In this document: one piece after another, positions 8,793 through 16,551 of the stretch
How the letters are laid out: every line of letters begins with the position of its first letter
How positions within the stretch are numbered: position 1 is the stretch's first letter
Notes under the pieces: generated by a model
Told to the model about the DNA's origin: nothing
Seen by the model: the letters and a program-made list of their open reading frames with translations, nothing else
Databases searched by the model: none
Assembly: GCA_028289465.1 (NCBI GenBank)
Contig: JANQPM010000049.1
Location: 1-33,207 of the forward strand
Reading direction: 5' to 3'
Source: Lysobacterales bacterium
GTDB taxonomy: Bacteria > Pseudomonadota > Gammaproteobacteria > Xanthomonadales > SZUA-36
DNA length: 33,207 nt
Program-made: the position numbers and the translations under genes

Positions 8793-9908
8793 ATGGGCAT
8801 CCCGTTTATTCAGCAATACCGGGTCGGCAAATATATATTGCAGAAAAAGCTGAGCGGTCAGCAACGCTACCCATTGGTATTGATGCTGGAACCGTTGTTT
8901 CAATGCAATCTGGCCTGTGCCGGCTGCGGGAAAATCGACTACCCGAAGGACGTCTTGCAGCGACGAATATCGGTGGAAGACGCGTTGCGTGCGGTCGACG
9001 AATGCGGCGCGCCCATGGTTTCGATACCCGGCGGAGAACCGCTGATCCATAAAGAAATGCCGCAGATTGTCGAGGGCATCGTCGCGCGCAAGAAATTCGT
9101 CTATCTGTGCACCAATGCGATTTTGCTGAAAAAGCGGCTGGACGACTACACACCGTCGCCGTATCTGACTTTTTCCATTCACCTGGACGGCAACGAAGCC
9201 CGCCACGACCAATCGGTCTGCCAGCAGGGCGTGTTCAAAAAGGCTGTCGATGCGATCGAGCTGGCCAAGCAGCGCGGTTTTCGGGTCACCGTCAACTGTA
9301 CCCTGTTCAACGGCGAGCAACCCGAAGAAGTGGCGGATTTTTTTGACTTCGCCGCCGGTCTTGGCGTCGAAGGCATCACCGTTTCACCAGGGTACAGCTA
9401 TCAACACGCGCCGGATCAGGATGTGTTCCTGTCACGTCGCGAAAGCAAGCAACTGTTCCGCGATATCTTCCGCATCGGCCGCCGGCGCAAGCGCAAATGG
9501 CCGTTTAATCAGTCCAGCCTGTTTCTGGATTTCCTGGCTGGCAACCAAAGTTATCAGTGCACCCCGTGGAGCAACCCGACCTATAATATCTTCGGCTGGC
9601 AAAAGCCCTGCTATCTGCTGGTTGATGAGGGCTACGCCGCATCCTACCGGGAGTTGATGGAAGACACCGACTGGGAACGCTACGGCACCGGGCGCAATCC
9701 GAAATGCGATAACTGCATGGCGCACTGTGGCTATGAGGGGACCGCGGTCACCGATACCTTCAATCGCCCGCTGAAAGCATTGAAAGTGTTTCTGCGTGGT
9801 CCGAAACTGACCGGTCCGCTGGCACCGGAACTGCCCATTCTCTACAAGACGGCCGACGAGGCCGGCACGATAAAAATTCCGATCCGGCAAATCGGGCGCA
9901 GTTCATAA
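8793..9908 (+). CDS. hpnH: Adenosylhopene synthase HpnH (radical SAM)
   Basis: The 371-residue radical SAM enzyme carries the cluster-binding CNLACAGC motif (Cys 38, 42, 45), the SIPGGEPL glycine motif after strand 2, and further cysteines in the C-terminal part (NPKCDNCMAHCGYEG), typical of the HpnH family. HpnH attaches the 5'-deoxyadenosyl radical to hopene (diploptene), giving adenosylhopane, the first step of C35 hopanoid side-chain synthesis. It begins 58 bp after idi, with a GGAG-type ribosome site shortly before the ATG. Its presence shows the cluster makes extended hopanoids and not only simple C30 lipids. Confidence 0.95.
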   Translation: MGIPFIQQYRVGKYILQKKLSGQQRYPLVLMLEPLFQCNLACAGCGKIDYPKDVLQRRISVEDALRAVDECGAPMVSIPGGEPLIHKEMPQIVEGIVARKKFVYLCTNAILLKKRLDDYTPSPYLTFSIHLDGNEARHDQSVCQQGVFKKAVDAIELAKQRGFRVTVNCTLFNGEQPEEVADFFDFAAGLGVEGITVSPGYSYQHAPDQDVFLSRRESKQLFRDIFRIGRRRKRKWPFNQSSLFLDFLAGNQSYQCTPWSNPTYNIFGWQKPCYLLVDEGYAASYRELMEDTDWERYGTGRNPKCDNCMAHCGYEGTAVTDTFNRPLKALKVFLRGPKLTGPLAPELPILYKTADEAGTIKIPIRQIGRSS

Positions 9909-9918
9909 GGCAACGCGA

Positions 9919-11064
9919 ATGCTCAGCGTCCTCGCCGTTGCCGGTTCCGCTGTCTGGCTGATCATTCTGCTGCTGCCGTGGCGGCCGTGGTTGACGCGCG
10001 AGCGGCTGGAAGCCAACCCCACCAAAACTTTGAGCCGAGCGGCCGAATCCCGGCTGACGGTACTGATACCGGCCAGAAACGAAGCCGGGCATATCGTCTC
10101 CACTCTGGACAGCCTGGCCGTCCAGTCCACGAGACTTCGAGTGATCGTAATCGACGACCAGTCCAGCGATGCGACCGCCGAACGGCTGGCGCAGTATGCC
10201 GATCCGCGCATCACTCTGACTGTGGTTTCCGGCAGCGAACTGCCCGCGGAATGGTCGGGCAAGCTGTGGGCGCTGCAGCAGGGCCTGCGTCAGGTCGAAT
10301 CGGAATGGGTGCTGCAACTGGATGCCGATATCCAATTGCAGGCCGGTGCGCTGGCTGCCCTGCTGGACCACGCGGAGCGCCACGCACTGGATTCGGTCTC
10401 GCTGATGGCGCGATTGCGCATGGAGAGCGGCTGGGAACGGCTGCTGATGCCGGCCTTCGTCTATTTCTTTCGGCTGCTCTACCCATTCGGTCTGGTCAAT
10501 CGCCACGGGCGCATCGCCGGATTGCTGGTCGCCGGCGCGGCCGGCGGCTGCCTATTGGCCAGAACCGGTGCGCTCAGGGCCTGCGGCGCCTATCAGGCTA
10601 TCCGCGGCGAACTGATCGACGATTGCCGCCTGGCCAGGCTGTTAAAACGCCACGGTTACCGAATCTGGCTTGGCCTCAGCCATATGGCGGTCAGCCGGCG
10701 CGCGTATGACGGCCTGGACGATATCGGTGCAATGGTACGCCGCACCGCTTTTCACCAACTGCGCTACTCGTTCGCGCTGTTGATTGCGGTCACCCTGCTG
10801 ATGCTGCTCGCCGCGTGGGCTCCGGTAGCCGGCATCGCCCTCGGCAGCCGGGTTGCAGCCGTCGCGGGATCGGGCCTGCTGGCGATGTTGCTCGGCTACT
10901 GGCCGTTGCTGCGCTACTACCGCCTCAATCCGGCGTGGGCATTATCGCTGCCGCTGGTCGCCAGCCTCTATCTGCTGTTCACCTGGCAGTCGGCCATTCG
11001 GTACTATGCCGGCCACGGAAGCACATGGAAAGCTCGCCGTTACGGGCAGCATGAAAATGGATAA
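9919..11064 (+). CDS. hpnB: Hopanoid-associated glycosyltransferase HpnB
   Basis: The 381-residue protein is a family 2-type glycosyltransferase with membrane segments. An N-terminal hydrophobic anchor (about 1-22) precedes the nucleotide-sugar fold with VLIPARNEAG at about 48-57, IDDQSSDATAERL, and the acidic LDADIQL site near 127-133. Two to three hydrophobic segments lie at the C-terminus (about 275-370). HpnB-type proteins occur in hopanoid clusters and are thought to work on the sugar-derived head group, though the precise reaction is not established. It follows hpnH by 10 bp and overlaps the hpnM start, so it is co-transcribed. Confidence 0.87.
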   Translation: MLSVLAVAGSAVWLIILLLPWRPWLTRERLEANPTKTLSRAAESRLTVLIPARNEAGHIVSTLDSLAVQSTRLRVIVIDDQSSDATAERLAQYADPRITLTVVSGSELPAEWSGKLWALQQGLRQVESEWVLQLDADIQLQAGALAALLDHAERHALDSVSLMARLRMESGWERLLMPAFVYFFRLLYPFGLVNRHGRIAGLLVAGAAGGCLLARTGALRACGAYQAIRGELIDDCRLARLLKRHGYRIWLGLSHMAVSRRAYDGLDDIGAMVRRTAFHQLRYSFALLIAVTLLMLLAAWAPVAGIALGSRVAAVAGSGLLAMLLGYWPLLRYYRLNPAWALSLPLVASLYLLFTWQSAIRYYAGHGSTWKARRYGQHENG

Positions 11065-11659
11065 TATGTTTAGAAAATTTCTATACTTCATTGTTTTTTC
11101 TGTTTTTTTACTTTCGGATGCACCGGCCGATAACGATTTATCCGCAGTCGAAACGGTTCAGGTGCTGCAGCAGGCCATTATTCAAAATATGAAGGATAAT
11201 TCCGGAAACACTGACCGGATCAGGCAGACGGTACTAGCGACCCATCAACTGGACAATATCTGCCGTCTGGCGGTCGGCCGGTTCTGGAAAGACTGGTCGG
11301 ATGAACAACGCAAAAGCCTTCTGGATGCGTTTACCGACTATACGGTCAACACCTACGCCGCACGCTTTTCAAGCTACAGCGACGAAACCTTTCAGGTCAT
11401 CGAAGATATGCCGTTCGGCGAAACGCGCCATCGGGTAATCAGCGAACTGACTACCGCTGACGGCAGCATTCATCAATTTGACTTCCAACTGGAACATAAT
11501 GGCCGGCACTGGAAAATCGTAAACATACTGGTGGACGGCGTCAGCGACCTGGCCTTGAAGCGTGCGGAATATACCCGCCTGATTCAGGAAAGCGGGCATT
11601 CGGGTCTTCTATTGTATTTGCAACAGCAAAGCGCCGAACTCAGTTCAGAATCGCAATGA
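11051..11659 (+). CDS. hpnM: Hopanoid-associated MlaC/Ttg2D-family periplasmic protein HpnM
   Basis: The 202-residue exported protein has a signal peptide (basic start then FLYFIVFSVFLL, probable cleavage after SDAPA) and a MlaC/Ttg2D-like lipid-carrier domain. Recognisable stretches are ATHQLDNICRLAVGRFW, a TDYTVNTYAARF helix and WKIVNILVDGVSDLALKRAEY near the C-terminus. HpnM proteins are associated with hopanoid transport, probably moving lipid through the periplasm as MlaC does for phospholipids. The ATG at 11051 overlaps hpnB by 14 bp. ATGs at 11057 and 11066 are also possible and all keep the signal peptide. The first 60 bases are locally AT-rich. It likely acts with HpnN. Confidence 0.86.
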   Translation: MKMDNMFRKFLYFIVFSVFLLSDAPADNDLSAVETVQVLQQAIIQNMKDNSGNTDRIRQTVLATHQLDNICRLAVGRFWKDWSDEQRKSLLDAFTDYTVNTYAARFSSYSDETFQVIEDMPFGETRHRVISELTTADGSIHQFDFQLEHNGRHWKIVNILVDGVSDLALKRAEYTRLIQESGHSGLLLYLQQQSAELSSESQ

Positions 11660-11677
11660 CCTAAAGGCAGCACACCG

Positions 11678-12817
11678 ATGATTGATCCGGCAGAAAACAA
11701 ACCAGCAAGCCGGCCCGACCACTTTCCCTACACACTGCGGCTGGTTTCGCTGACGCTTTTCGCCATTCTGCTCGGCGGCTGCTTTGCGTCCAGCCACCGG
11801 CCGCTGAACGCAGCCGATGCGATCGATTTCCAGCCGGCAACCAGTGCGCTGTTCGAGTATACGGAAATGCCGCCGTTCTCGCCGCTGAAACGCATAGCGC
11901 AGGATAAACGCTACCAGGTTTTCGAATTCAACTTTCCGGCCACCGGCGACAGTGGGCAGACCGACGATCTGCAAGTCGTTCGCTACCACCAGTCCGCAAC
12001 GCCCGGTTGCCGCGACCTGGTGGTCGTGCTGCCGATCTGGGGCAGTTATACCTATCCGTCGGAGCGCATGACCGATGCGATCAGGTCTTACAGCCGCGGC
12101 GAGGTGAACGTTCTCCGGCTGATGGGCCATCAGCACGTGATGGACTGGGAAGGCATGGCGGCGGCCGGCAGCGAAACGGAACTCTGGGCCATCGTGGACC
12201 GCATGGAGCGGCGAATCCGCAATACCGTGATCGACATTCGCCACCTGCTCGACTGGGCCGACACCCGGCCGGAACTGCGCTGCGGCAAGAAGGCACTGCT
12301 CGGCTTCAGCATCAGCGCTCTGATCGGCGGCGTTGCGCTGACCAACGACAAGCGCTTCGATGCGGCGGTATTCGTGATGGGTGGCGGCAATCCCGGCGAG
12401 ATCGCGGCCGTCTGCCCCGGCCGTGCGCAGGCCATGCGCGACAATACCTTCGAGCGCTTCGGCATCGACCCCGAATCGTTTGCCCGCGAATTCGACCGGC
12501 GCATGCAAAGCGTCAATCCCTCCCGCTACGGCGGCCGCACGGATCCGCGCTCGATTTTGTTTATCGATGCCGAGGACGACGAATGCATGCCATCCAGCTC
12601 CCGCGAGAGCTTCTGGCAGGCGCTGGGCCGGCCCGAACGCTATACCCTCGGCTACGGCCACAAGTCATCTTTTCTGTCGATGACACCGCTGGCGCTCAAC
12701 TATCTGCGGCGGCGAATCTATACCTTTATGGAGCGGCAGTTCGCCGAACCCGGGCGTCTCACCGAACCGCACCAGGCGGCAGGAATTCTCGAATCGCACG
12801 ATCAGTCCTACGAGTAA
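11678..12817 (+). CDS. Alpha/beta-hydrolase-fold lipoprotein
   Basis: The 379-residue protein begins with a signal segment and lipobox (AILLGGC, lipidated Cys about 35), so it is probably anchored in the outer membrane. The mature part has an alpha/beta hydrolase arrangement: nucleophile elbow GFSISA (Ser about 211), an acid in FIDAEDDE (about 297-301) and a His in GYGHKSSF (about 328), with VVVLPIWGS likely supplying the oxyanion hole. It starts 18 bp after hpnM and seems to be the last gene of the hopanoid/mevalonate operon. A role in trimming or releasing a hopanoid intermediate is possible by position only; the substrate is unknown. Its 3' end overlaps the convergent lipoprotein gene by 59 bp. 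Confidence 0.8.
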   Translation: MIDPAENKPASRPDHFPYTLRLVSLTLFAILLGGCFASSHRPLNAADAIDFQPATSALFEYTEMPPFSPLKRIAQDKRYQVFEFNFPATGDSGQTDDLQVVRYHQSATPGCRDLVVVLPIWGSYTYPSERMTDAIRSYSRGEVNVLRLMGHQHVMDWEGMAAAGSETELWAIVDRMERRIRNTVIDIRHLLDWADTRPELRCGKKALLGFSISALIGGVALTNDKRFDAAVFVMGGGNPGEIAAVCPGRAQAMRDNTFERFGIDPESFAREFDRRMQSVNPSRYGGRTDPRSILFIDAEDDECMPSSSRESFWQALGRPERYTLGYGHKSSFLSMTPLALNYLRRRIYTFMERQFAEPGRLTEPHQAAGILESHDQSYE

Positions 12818-13157
12818 CCCCATCGCAGCGCCTGGCTTCGCGCGACATGGAGAGTTTCTGGCGCCAGTTCAAAGACGCCTGTTGCAGTCGTTTTACCGCG
12901 GCTACGTTCAGCAACTCGCAGGCCCGAATCAGCGTATCCTGCCACTCCTGTAGCCGAGCCTGCGGCACCCGGCCAGTCATTTCCAGACCGATCAGCCGGT
13001 CCAGCGTTTGATTCTGGGCTTTGAATACCCGCTCGGCGTATTCACGCAGCGTTAACTGCGCGCTGTCCGGCGGCTGGCCGTCCGGTGCCGGATAGCGGTA
13101 GCTGCATGCCATCAGCGGCACGAGCAGCATCAACAAGCTGAAACAGTCTTTTATCAT
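12759..13157 (-). CDS. Small lipoprotein of unknown function
   Basis: The 132-residue product has a clear lipoprotein signal (MIKDCFSLLMLLVPLMAC, lipidated Cys about 18), followed by a mostly helical, charged domain with no family I recognise (TLREYAERVFKAQNQTLDRL). The gene converges on the alpha/beta hydrolase gene and their 3' ends overlap by 59 bp. The strong lipobox supports a real gene. The C-terminal 20 residues lie in the overlap and could be a read-through tail. Function unknown. Confidence 0.62.
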   Translation of the reverse strand: MIKDCFSLLMLLVPLMACSYRYPAPDGQPPDSAQLTLREYAERVFKAQNQTLDRLIGLEMTGRVPQARLQEWQDTLIRACELLNVAAVKRLQQASLNWRQKLSMSREARRCDGVTRRTDRAIREFLPPGAVR

Positions 13158-13188
13158 CTAAGGCTTCGCCCGCCGCCACGGCGCTGGC

Positions 13189-13194
13189 TATAAT
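13189..13194 (+). promoter_or_regulatory. Putative -10 element for mscS
   Basis: A perfect TATAAT lies 143 bp upstream of the mscS start codon, in the divergent gap between the small lipoprotein gene and mscS. The -35 region at the expected distance is weak. If used, transcription would begin near 13200 and the repeat/hairpin region downstream would lie in the leader RNA. Confidence 0.4.
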
Positions 13195-13210
13195 GAACGG
13201 TCAATACCAT

Positions 13211-13267
13211 TGCAACCCGATAACTGCGACCCGGTAACTATAGATCATTTCGGTTAAACCGGGTCGC
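13211..13267 (+). promoter_or_regulatory. Tandem repeat and long-loop hairpin in the mscS leader
   Basis: TGCAACCCGATAAC (13211-13224) is followed immediately by TGCGACCCGGTAAC (13225-13238), a 14-bp tandem repeat with two differences. The second copy can pair perfectly over 10 bp (GCGACCCGGT, 13226-13235) with ACCGGGTCGC at 13258-13267, leaving a 22-nt loop. The arrangement could be a DNA operator with inverted and direct half-sites, or an RNA structure in the mscS leader. There is no uracil tract, so it does not look like a terminator. Confidence 0.55.
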
Positions 13268-13336
13268 TCAAGACGGGTCAGCTAGCTCGGGCATCGAGTT
13301 TAAAACGACAATCACAGGGAGAACAAGGCAAGAAAC

Positions 13337-14173
13337 ATGGACAGCATCAAGACATTTCTAACCAGCGAGGAATTTTACAGTCAACTTTCCCAGTGGGGCC
13401 TGAACCTGGTCATCGCGCTGGCCATATTTATTCTCGGCCGCTGGCTGGCCAAAGCGGTCACCGGCTGGTTGAGGCGGCGGCTGACGAAGCGGGATCTGGA
13501 TCCGATGCTGGCCAATTTTCTAGCCAATATACTGTACGCGCTGCTGCTGACTGCAGTGGTCATCGCGGCTATCGGCCGGCTCGGCGTGCAAACCACCTCG
13601 CTGGTCGCCATTCTCGGCGCAGCCGGTCTGGCGGTCGGCCTGGCGCTGAAGGACTCGCTGTCCAACTTCGCGTCCGGGGTGATGCTGATTCTGTTCCGGC
13701 CGTTTCACAAAGGCGATCAGGTTGAAATCGGCGGTGTGGAAGGCAAGGTCGATGAAATCCGTATTTTCTCCACCATCATCAACACCCTGGACAACAAACA
13801 AGTGACGGTGCCGAACGCCAACATCACCGCCGACAGCATCACCAACTACACCGCGCTTGGCACACGCCGCGTGGACATGGTGGTCGGCATCGGCTATGAC
13901 GACGATTTGAAGCAGGCGCAGGGAATACTGCAGGCCATCTGCGATGAGCATCCGCTGGTACTGAAGGATCCGGCACCGGCGGTCGCGCTGGCCGAACTCG
14001 GCGACAGCAGCGTGAACTTCAATGTTCGCCCGTGGTGCAATTCCGGCGACTACTGGACCGTCTGGAGCGACGTGCTGGGAGAAGCGAAGATACGACTGGA
14101 GGCCGCCGGCCTCAGTATTCCGTATCCTCAGCAAGACGTGCATATGCATACGGTTGAAGCGGCCAACGGCTGA
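13337..14173 (+). CDS. mscS: Small-conductance mechanosensitive channel, MscS family
   Basis: The 278-residue inner-membrane protein matches the compact MscS form. It has three membrane segments (about 20-40, 58-82, 88-118), the last being the pore helix with AAGLAVGLALKDSLSNFASG running into MLILFRPFHKGD. A beta domain follows (VEIGGVEGKVDEI, TVPNANITADSITNY) and then a cytoplasmic alpha/beta C-terminal domain. MscS channels open under membrane tension during osmotic downshift. The gene is monocistronic, with a 179-bp upstream gap containing a TATAAT box and an inverted repeat. The ribosome site near AAGG/AGGGAG is only moderate. Confidence 0.94.
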   Translation: MDSIKTFLTSEEFYSQLSQWGLNLVIALAIFILGRWLAKAVTGWLRRRLTKRDLDPMLANFLANILYALLLTAVVIAAIGRLGVQTTSLVAILGAAGLAVGLALKDSLSNFASGVMLILFRPFHKGDQVEIGGVEGKVDEIRIFSTIINTLDNKQVTVPNANITADSITNYTALGTRRVDMVVGIGYDDDLKQAQGILQAICDEHPLVLKDPAPAVALAELGDSSVNFNVRPWCNSGDYWTVWSDVLGEAKIRLEAAGLSIPYPQQDVHMHTVEAANG

Positions 14174-14197
14174 ACGCCAATTAGAACGCTGTGAACA

Positions 14198-14219
14198 CGG
14201 CCCGACTGCTACCGGGCCG
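14198..14219 (+). terminator. Possible hairpin downstream of mscS
   Basis: CGGCCCG (14198-14204) and CGGGCCG (14213-14219) form a perfect 7-bp stem with an 8-nt loop, 25 bp after the mscS stop codon. No T-run follows, so it is a weak candidate for intrinsic termination and may instead protect the 3' end. Confidence 0.35.
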
Positions 14220-14241
14220 CAGTTCCCACGCCACCACCATT

Positions 14242-14335
14242 TGTAGGAGCGCCTTTAGGCGCGAAAACAGGCGAGAAGGAGTCTCACGCCCGCAGCTCCT
14301 GTGAAATCGAATCGCGCCTAAAGGCACTCCTACGA
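14242..14335. repeat. Paired inverted REP elements (BIME-like), copy A
   Basis: TGTAGGAGCGCCTTTAGGCG (14242-14261, followed by CGA) is itself a small palindrome. It is repeated in inverted orientation at 14312-14335 (TCGCGCCTAAAGGCACTCCT then ACGA), about 47 bp away. GTAG at the head, an imperfect palindrome and inverted pairing are the features of REP/BIME elements mobilised by REP-associated tyrosine transposases. A near-identical pair is at 18058-18160. It occupies the gap between the convergent mscS and thioredoxin-like genes. Confidence 0.85.
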
Positions 14336-14394
14336 GTTGCCGTATATTGCGGTGCGACAACCGTATCGGGATGCGGGGTGCGACACACTGCACT

Positions 14395-14985
14395 TCAGCG
14401 CGCAAACCAGCGCAGGCCAAGGCTGGTGCCGTAGCCGGTCGAGCGTCGAATAATCCGGTGCTGTTCGTCCAGCAGGTAATACGTCGGATAGCCGCGAATG
14501 CGGTATTTCTCCCGTATCGGCGTATCGCCCAGCAGAACCGGCATGCTGAGTCCGTGGCGTTCGGCGAATGCGCGCACGCTGTCCACACTCTGATAATCCA
14601 TAGCCATTGCCAGTACACGCAGCTCGCCGGCAGCGGCATTGCGATGCAGTTTTTCCAGATGACCGGCCGTCAGGTTACAGACCTGGCACCATGGCGCAAA
14701 AAAGTACATCACGGTTCTGTCGCTGACCGGCTCGCCCAGGCCGGCGTATCCGCCATCCAATACCGCCAGTTCGAAGCCCGGTGCCGGCTGGCCGGTATTC
14801 ACCGGCAGCAGATCGCGGGTCTGCCACGCGTGTATCAGGAAAAATACGGCCAGCAGCGCCGCGGCATCGAACACCAGCGCCGCCCAGTAGTTGCTGCGCA
14901 GCCGCCTCCAGCCTTGCCGTATCGCATTAAACATACCCGCTAGAAACATATCCATTAGACCGGCCTTTTTCGGTTTGCGTTTCAC
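14395..14985 (-). CDS. Membrane-anchored thioredoxin-like (TlpA/ResA-type) protein
   Basis: The 196-residue protein has an N-terminal membrane anchor (about 34-52) and a periplasmic thioredoxin-fold domain. The redox motif is APWCQVC (Cys 100 and 103) and the cis-proline loop is RGYPTYYLL (Pro about 167). Such proteins reduce or exchange disulfides in the periplasm. The start is GTG at 14985, overlapping the stop of the upstream MocR-type gene (GTGA), so the two are probably translated together. An ATG 10 codons later (14955) is an alternative start. Its client is unknown, and the pairing with a PLP-type regulator is unusual. Confidence 0.83.
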   Translation of the reverse strand: MKRKPKKAGLMDMFLAGMFNAIRQGWRRLRSNYWAALVFDAAALLAVFFLIHAWQTRDLLPVNTGQPAPGFELAVLDGGYAGLGEPVSDRTVMYFFAPWCQVCNLTAGHLEKLHRNAAAGELRVLAMAMDYQSVDSVRAFAERHGLSMPVLLGDTPIREKYRIRGYPTYYLLDEQHRIIRRSTGYGTSLGLRWFAR

Positions 14986-16457
14986 GCCGCGGCGGCCTGT
15001 ACATCGTTCAGCGCCCGGGCCAGGCGTTGAATACCCGCTCGAATCCGGCGTTCGCTCAGGTTCGCATAGCCCAGCAGCAAGCCGGGTTGCGTCGGTGCCG
15101 CGCGGTGGTAGTAATCGGCGAGCGTATAAACGCCGACGGAATAATGCGTTGCCCGATCTATCCAGCGCCGCAGCGTCGCTTCATCCAGGTCGGGAAAAAC
15201 CGCGACCAGGTGTACGCCCGCTTCGGCGCCCAGGATTCGTACCCGGTCCCCGAAAACGCCGGCCAGCGCATCGACCAGGGCCTGGCGCTGGCGCAGATAG
15301 CAGCGCGCCCGGCGGCGCAAATGGCGCTGGTAGTCGCCGGTTTCAATAAACTGAGCCAGGCGTTTCTGGTGCAGCTGATTGTTGCCGCGGTCCGCCAGCC
15401 ATTTGGCCGCACGGAACGCATCCAGCAGATGATCCGGCAATACCAGATAACCGATGCGCAGCGACGGGAACAGCGACTTGGCAAAGGTGCCGCAGTAGAT
15501 CACCTGCTCACTGCGGTCCAATGCAGCCAGCGCTTCCAGCGGCCGGCAGTCATAACGGAATTCGCTGTCGTAGTCGTCTTCCAGCAGATAAACATTCTGC
15601 GCGGCAGCCCACCGCAGCAACTGCAGGCGCCGGCGGTAAGGCATGACCGCGCCTGTCGGAAATTGGTGCGATGGTGTCAGGTAGGCAAGGCGTATACCGG
15701 GATCGTCAGGCAGTCGCTCGGTTTGCAGGCCCTGCTCGTCCACCGGGCACTGGATCAGGTCGGCACCGGCCGCCAGAAACAGCGTTCGCGCACCCTGGTA
15801 ATGCGGCTGCTCCATCACTACCTTGTCGCCGGCATCGATCAGTACCCGGGCCGTCAGGTCCAGTGCCTGCTGCGATCCACTGGTGACCAGCACGCGGGAC
15901 GCGTCGGTCGCAATACCGCGATGACGCCGGACCAGGCCGGCAATGGCTTCGCGCAATGGGGCGTACCCGGCCGCGTCGCCATAATCGTAATCGCTGCTGC
16001 GCATCGCAGGACCGGTCCGGCGCCAGTAGTGTGCGGTAATTTCGTCCGGCAGGCTCAAACCGTAGCTGAAATCGTACTGCCACCGGTGGTGGCAGCGTAC
16101 CGGCTTCATGGCCGATTGAAACTGCTGCAGCGCACGCCGGCCGACGGATGACAATGCCGCCTGGCGGCGCACCCTGCCCGCAGCGGGCAGATCGGCCGGC
16201 GGCGTCTCCAGGCGTGTGTCCGGCAGCGATTGGCAGACGTAGGTGCCCGAGCCCGGACGGCCTTCCAGATAGCCTTCGGCCTTGAGCTGCTCAAAGGCCA
16301 GCAAGACCACATTACGCGAAACCCGCAGATCGGCCGCAAGGTCGCGGCTGCCCGGCACCCGGGTACCGGGCGCGAGCCATCCCTCGCGAATGCCGCAGCG
16401 GATAGCGCGAATCACCTGCCGGTACAGCGGACCCCGTCCATCCAGAGAAAGCAGCAT
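14982..16457 (-). CDS. MocR-family transcriptional regulator (GntR HTH + aminotransferase-like domain)
   Basis: The 491-residue protein joins an N-terminal GntR winged helix (about 5-75, with SRDLAADLRVSRNVVLLAFE and EGYLEGRPGSGTYV) to a fold-type I aminotransferase-like domain. Its PLP site is intact: VTSGSQQALDL at about 191-201, LLEDDYDSEF with Asp near 294, and the Schiff-base Lys in GTFAKSLFPSLRIGY (about 327). MocR/PdxR proteins use PLP as an effector and often control a divergently transcribed neighbour. Here that neighbour is a flavin-nucleotide-binding protein of the pyridoxamine-phosphate-oxidase fold. The ATG at 16457 has an AGAGG site. It overlaps the thioredoxin-like gene downstream. 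Confidence 0.92.
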   Translation of the reverse strand: MLLSLDGRGPLYRQVIRAIRCGIREGWLAPGTRVPGSRDLAADLRVSRNVVLLAFEQLKAEGYLEGRPGSGTYVCQSLPDTRLETPPADLPAAGRVRRQAALSSVGRRALQQFQSAMKPVRCHHRWQYDFSYGLSLPDEITAHYWRRTGPAMRSSDYDYGDAAGYAPLREAIAGLVRRHRGIATDASRVLVTSGSQQALDLTARVLIDAGDKVVMEQPHYQGARTLFLAAGADLIQCPVDEQGLQTERLPDDPGIRLAYLTPSHQFPTGAVMPYRRRLQLLRWAAAQNVYLLEDDYDSEFRYDCRPLEALAALDRSEQVIYCGTFAKSLFPSLRIGYLVLPDHLLDAFRAAKWLADRGNNQLHQKRLAQFIETGDYQRHLRRRARCYLRQRQALVDALAGVFGDRVRILGAEAGVHLVAVFPDLDEATLRRWIDRATHYSVGVYTLADYYHRAAPTQPGLLLGYANLSERRIRAGIQRLARALNDVQAAAA

Positions 16458-16551
16458 TAATTGGTACCTCTGTTCACTGATTTTCCGGTTCTTTTATAGA
16501 GCCGATAAGCGAACTATCATAACCCAAACCGAATCAATCGAGATAAAACCC
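16458..16551. promoter_or_regulatory. Divergent control region between the MocR gene and the flavin-binding gene
   Basis: The 94-bp gap holds plausible promoter boxes for the rightward gene: TTCACT (16472-16477) and TATAGA (16495-16500), 17 bp apart. Two similar half-sites, TGGTACCTCT (about 16462) and CGGTTCTTTT (about 16486), are spaced roughly 24 bp apart, as MocR dimers often bind direct repeats. The half-site match is loose, so this is a suggestion only. Confidence 0.35.

Noticed and set aside
15027..16151. 374-codon open frame on the + strand
   Set aside because: It is antisense to the MocR-type regulator, which has intact HTH and PLP motifs.
14982..16457. Calling the MocR-type protein an aminotransferase enzyme or PdxR
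   Set aside because: The N-terminal GntR helix-turn-helix marks it as a regulator, and no pdxS/pdxT genes are adjacent to support PdxR.
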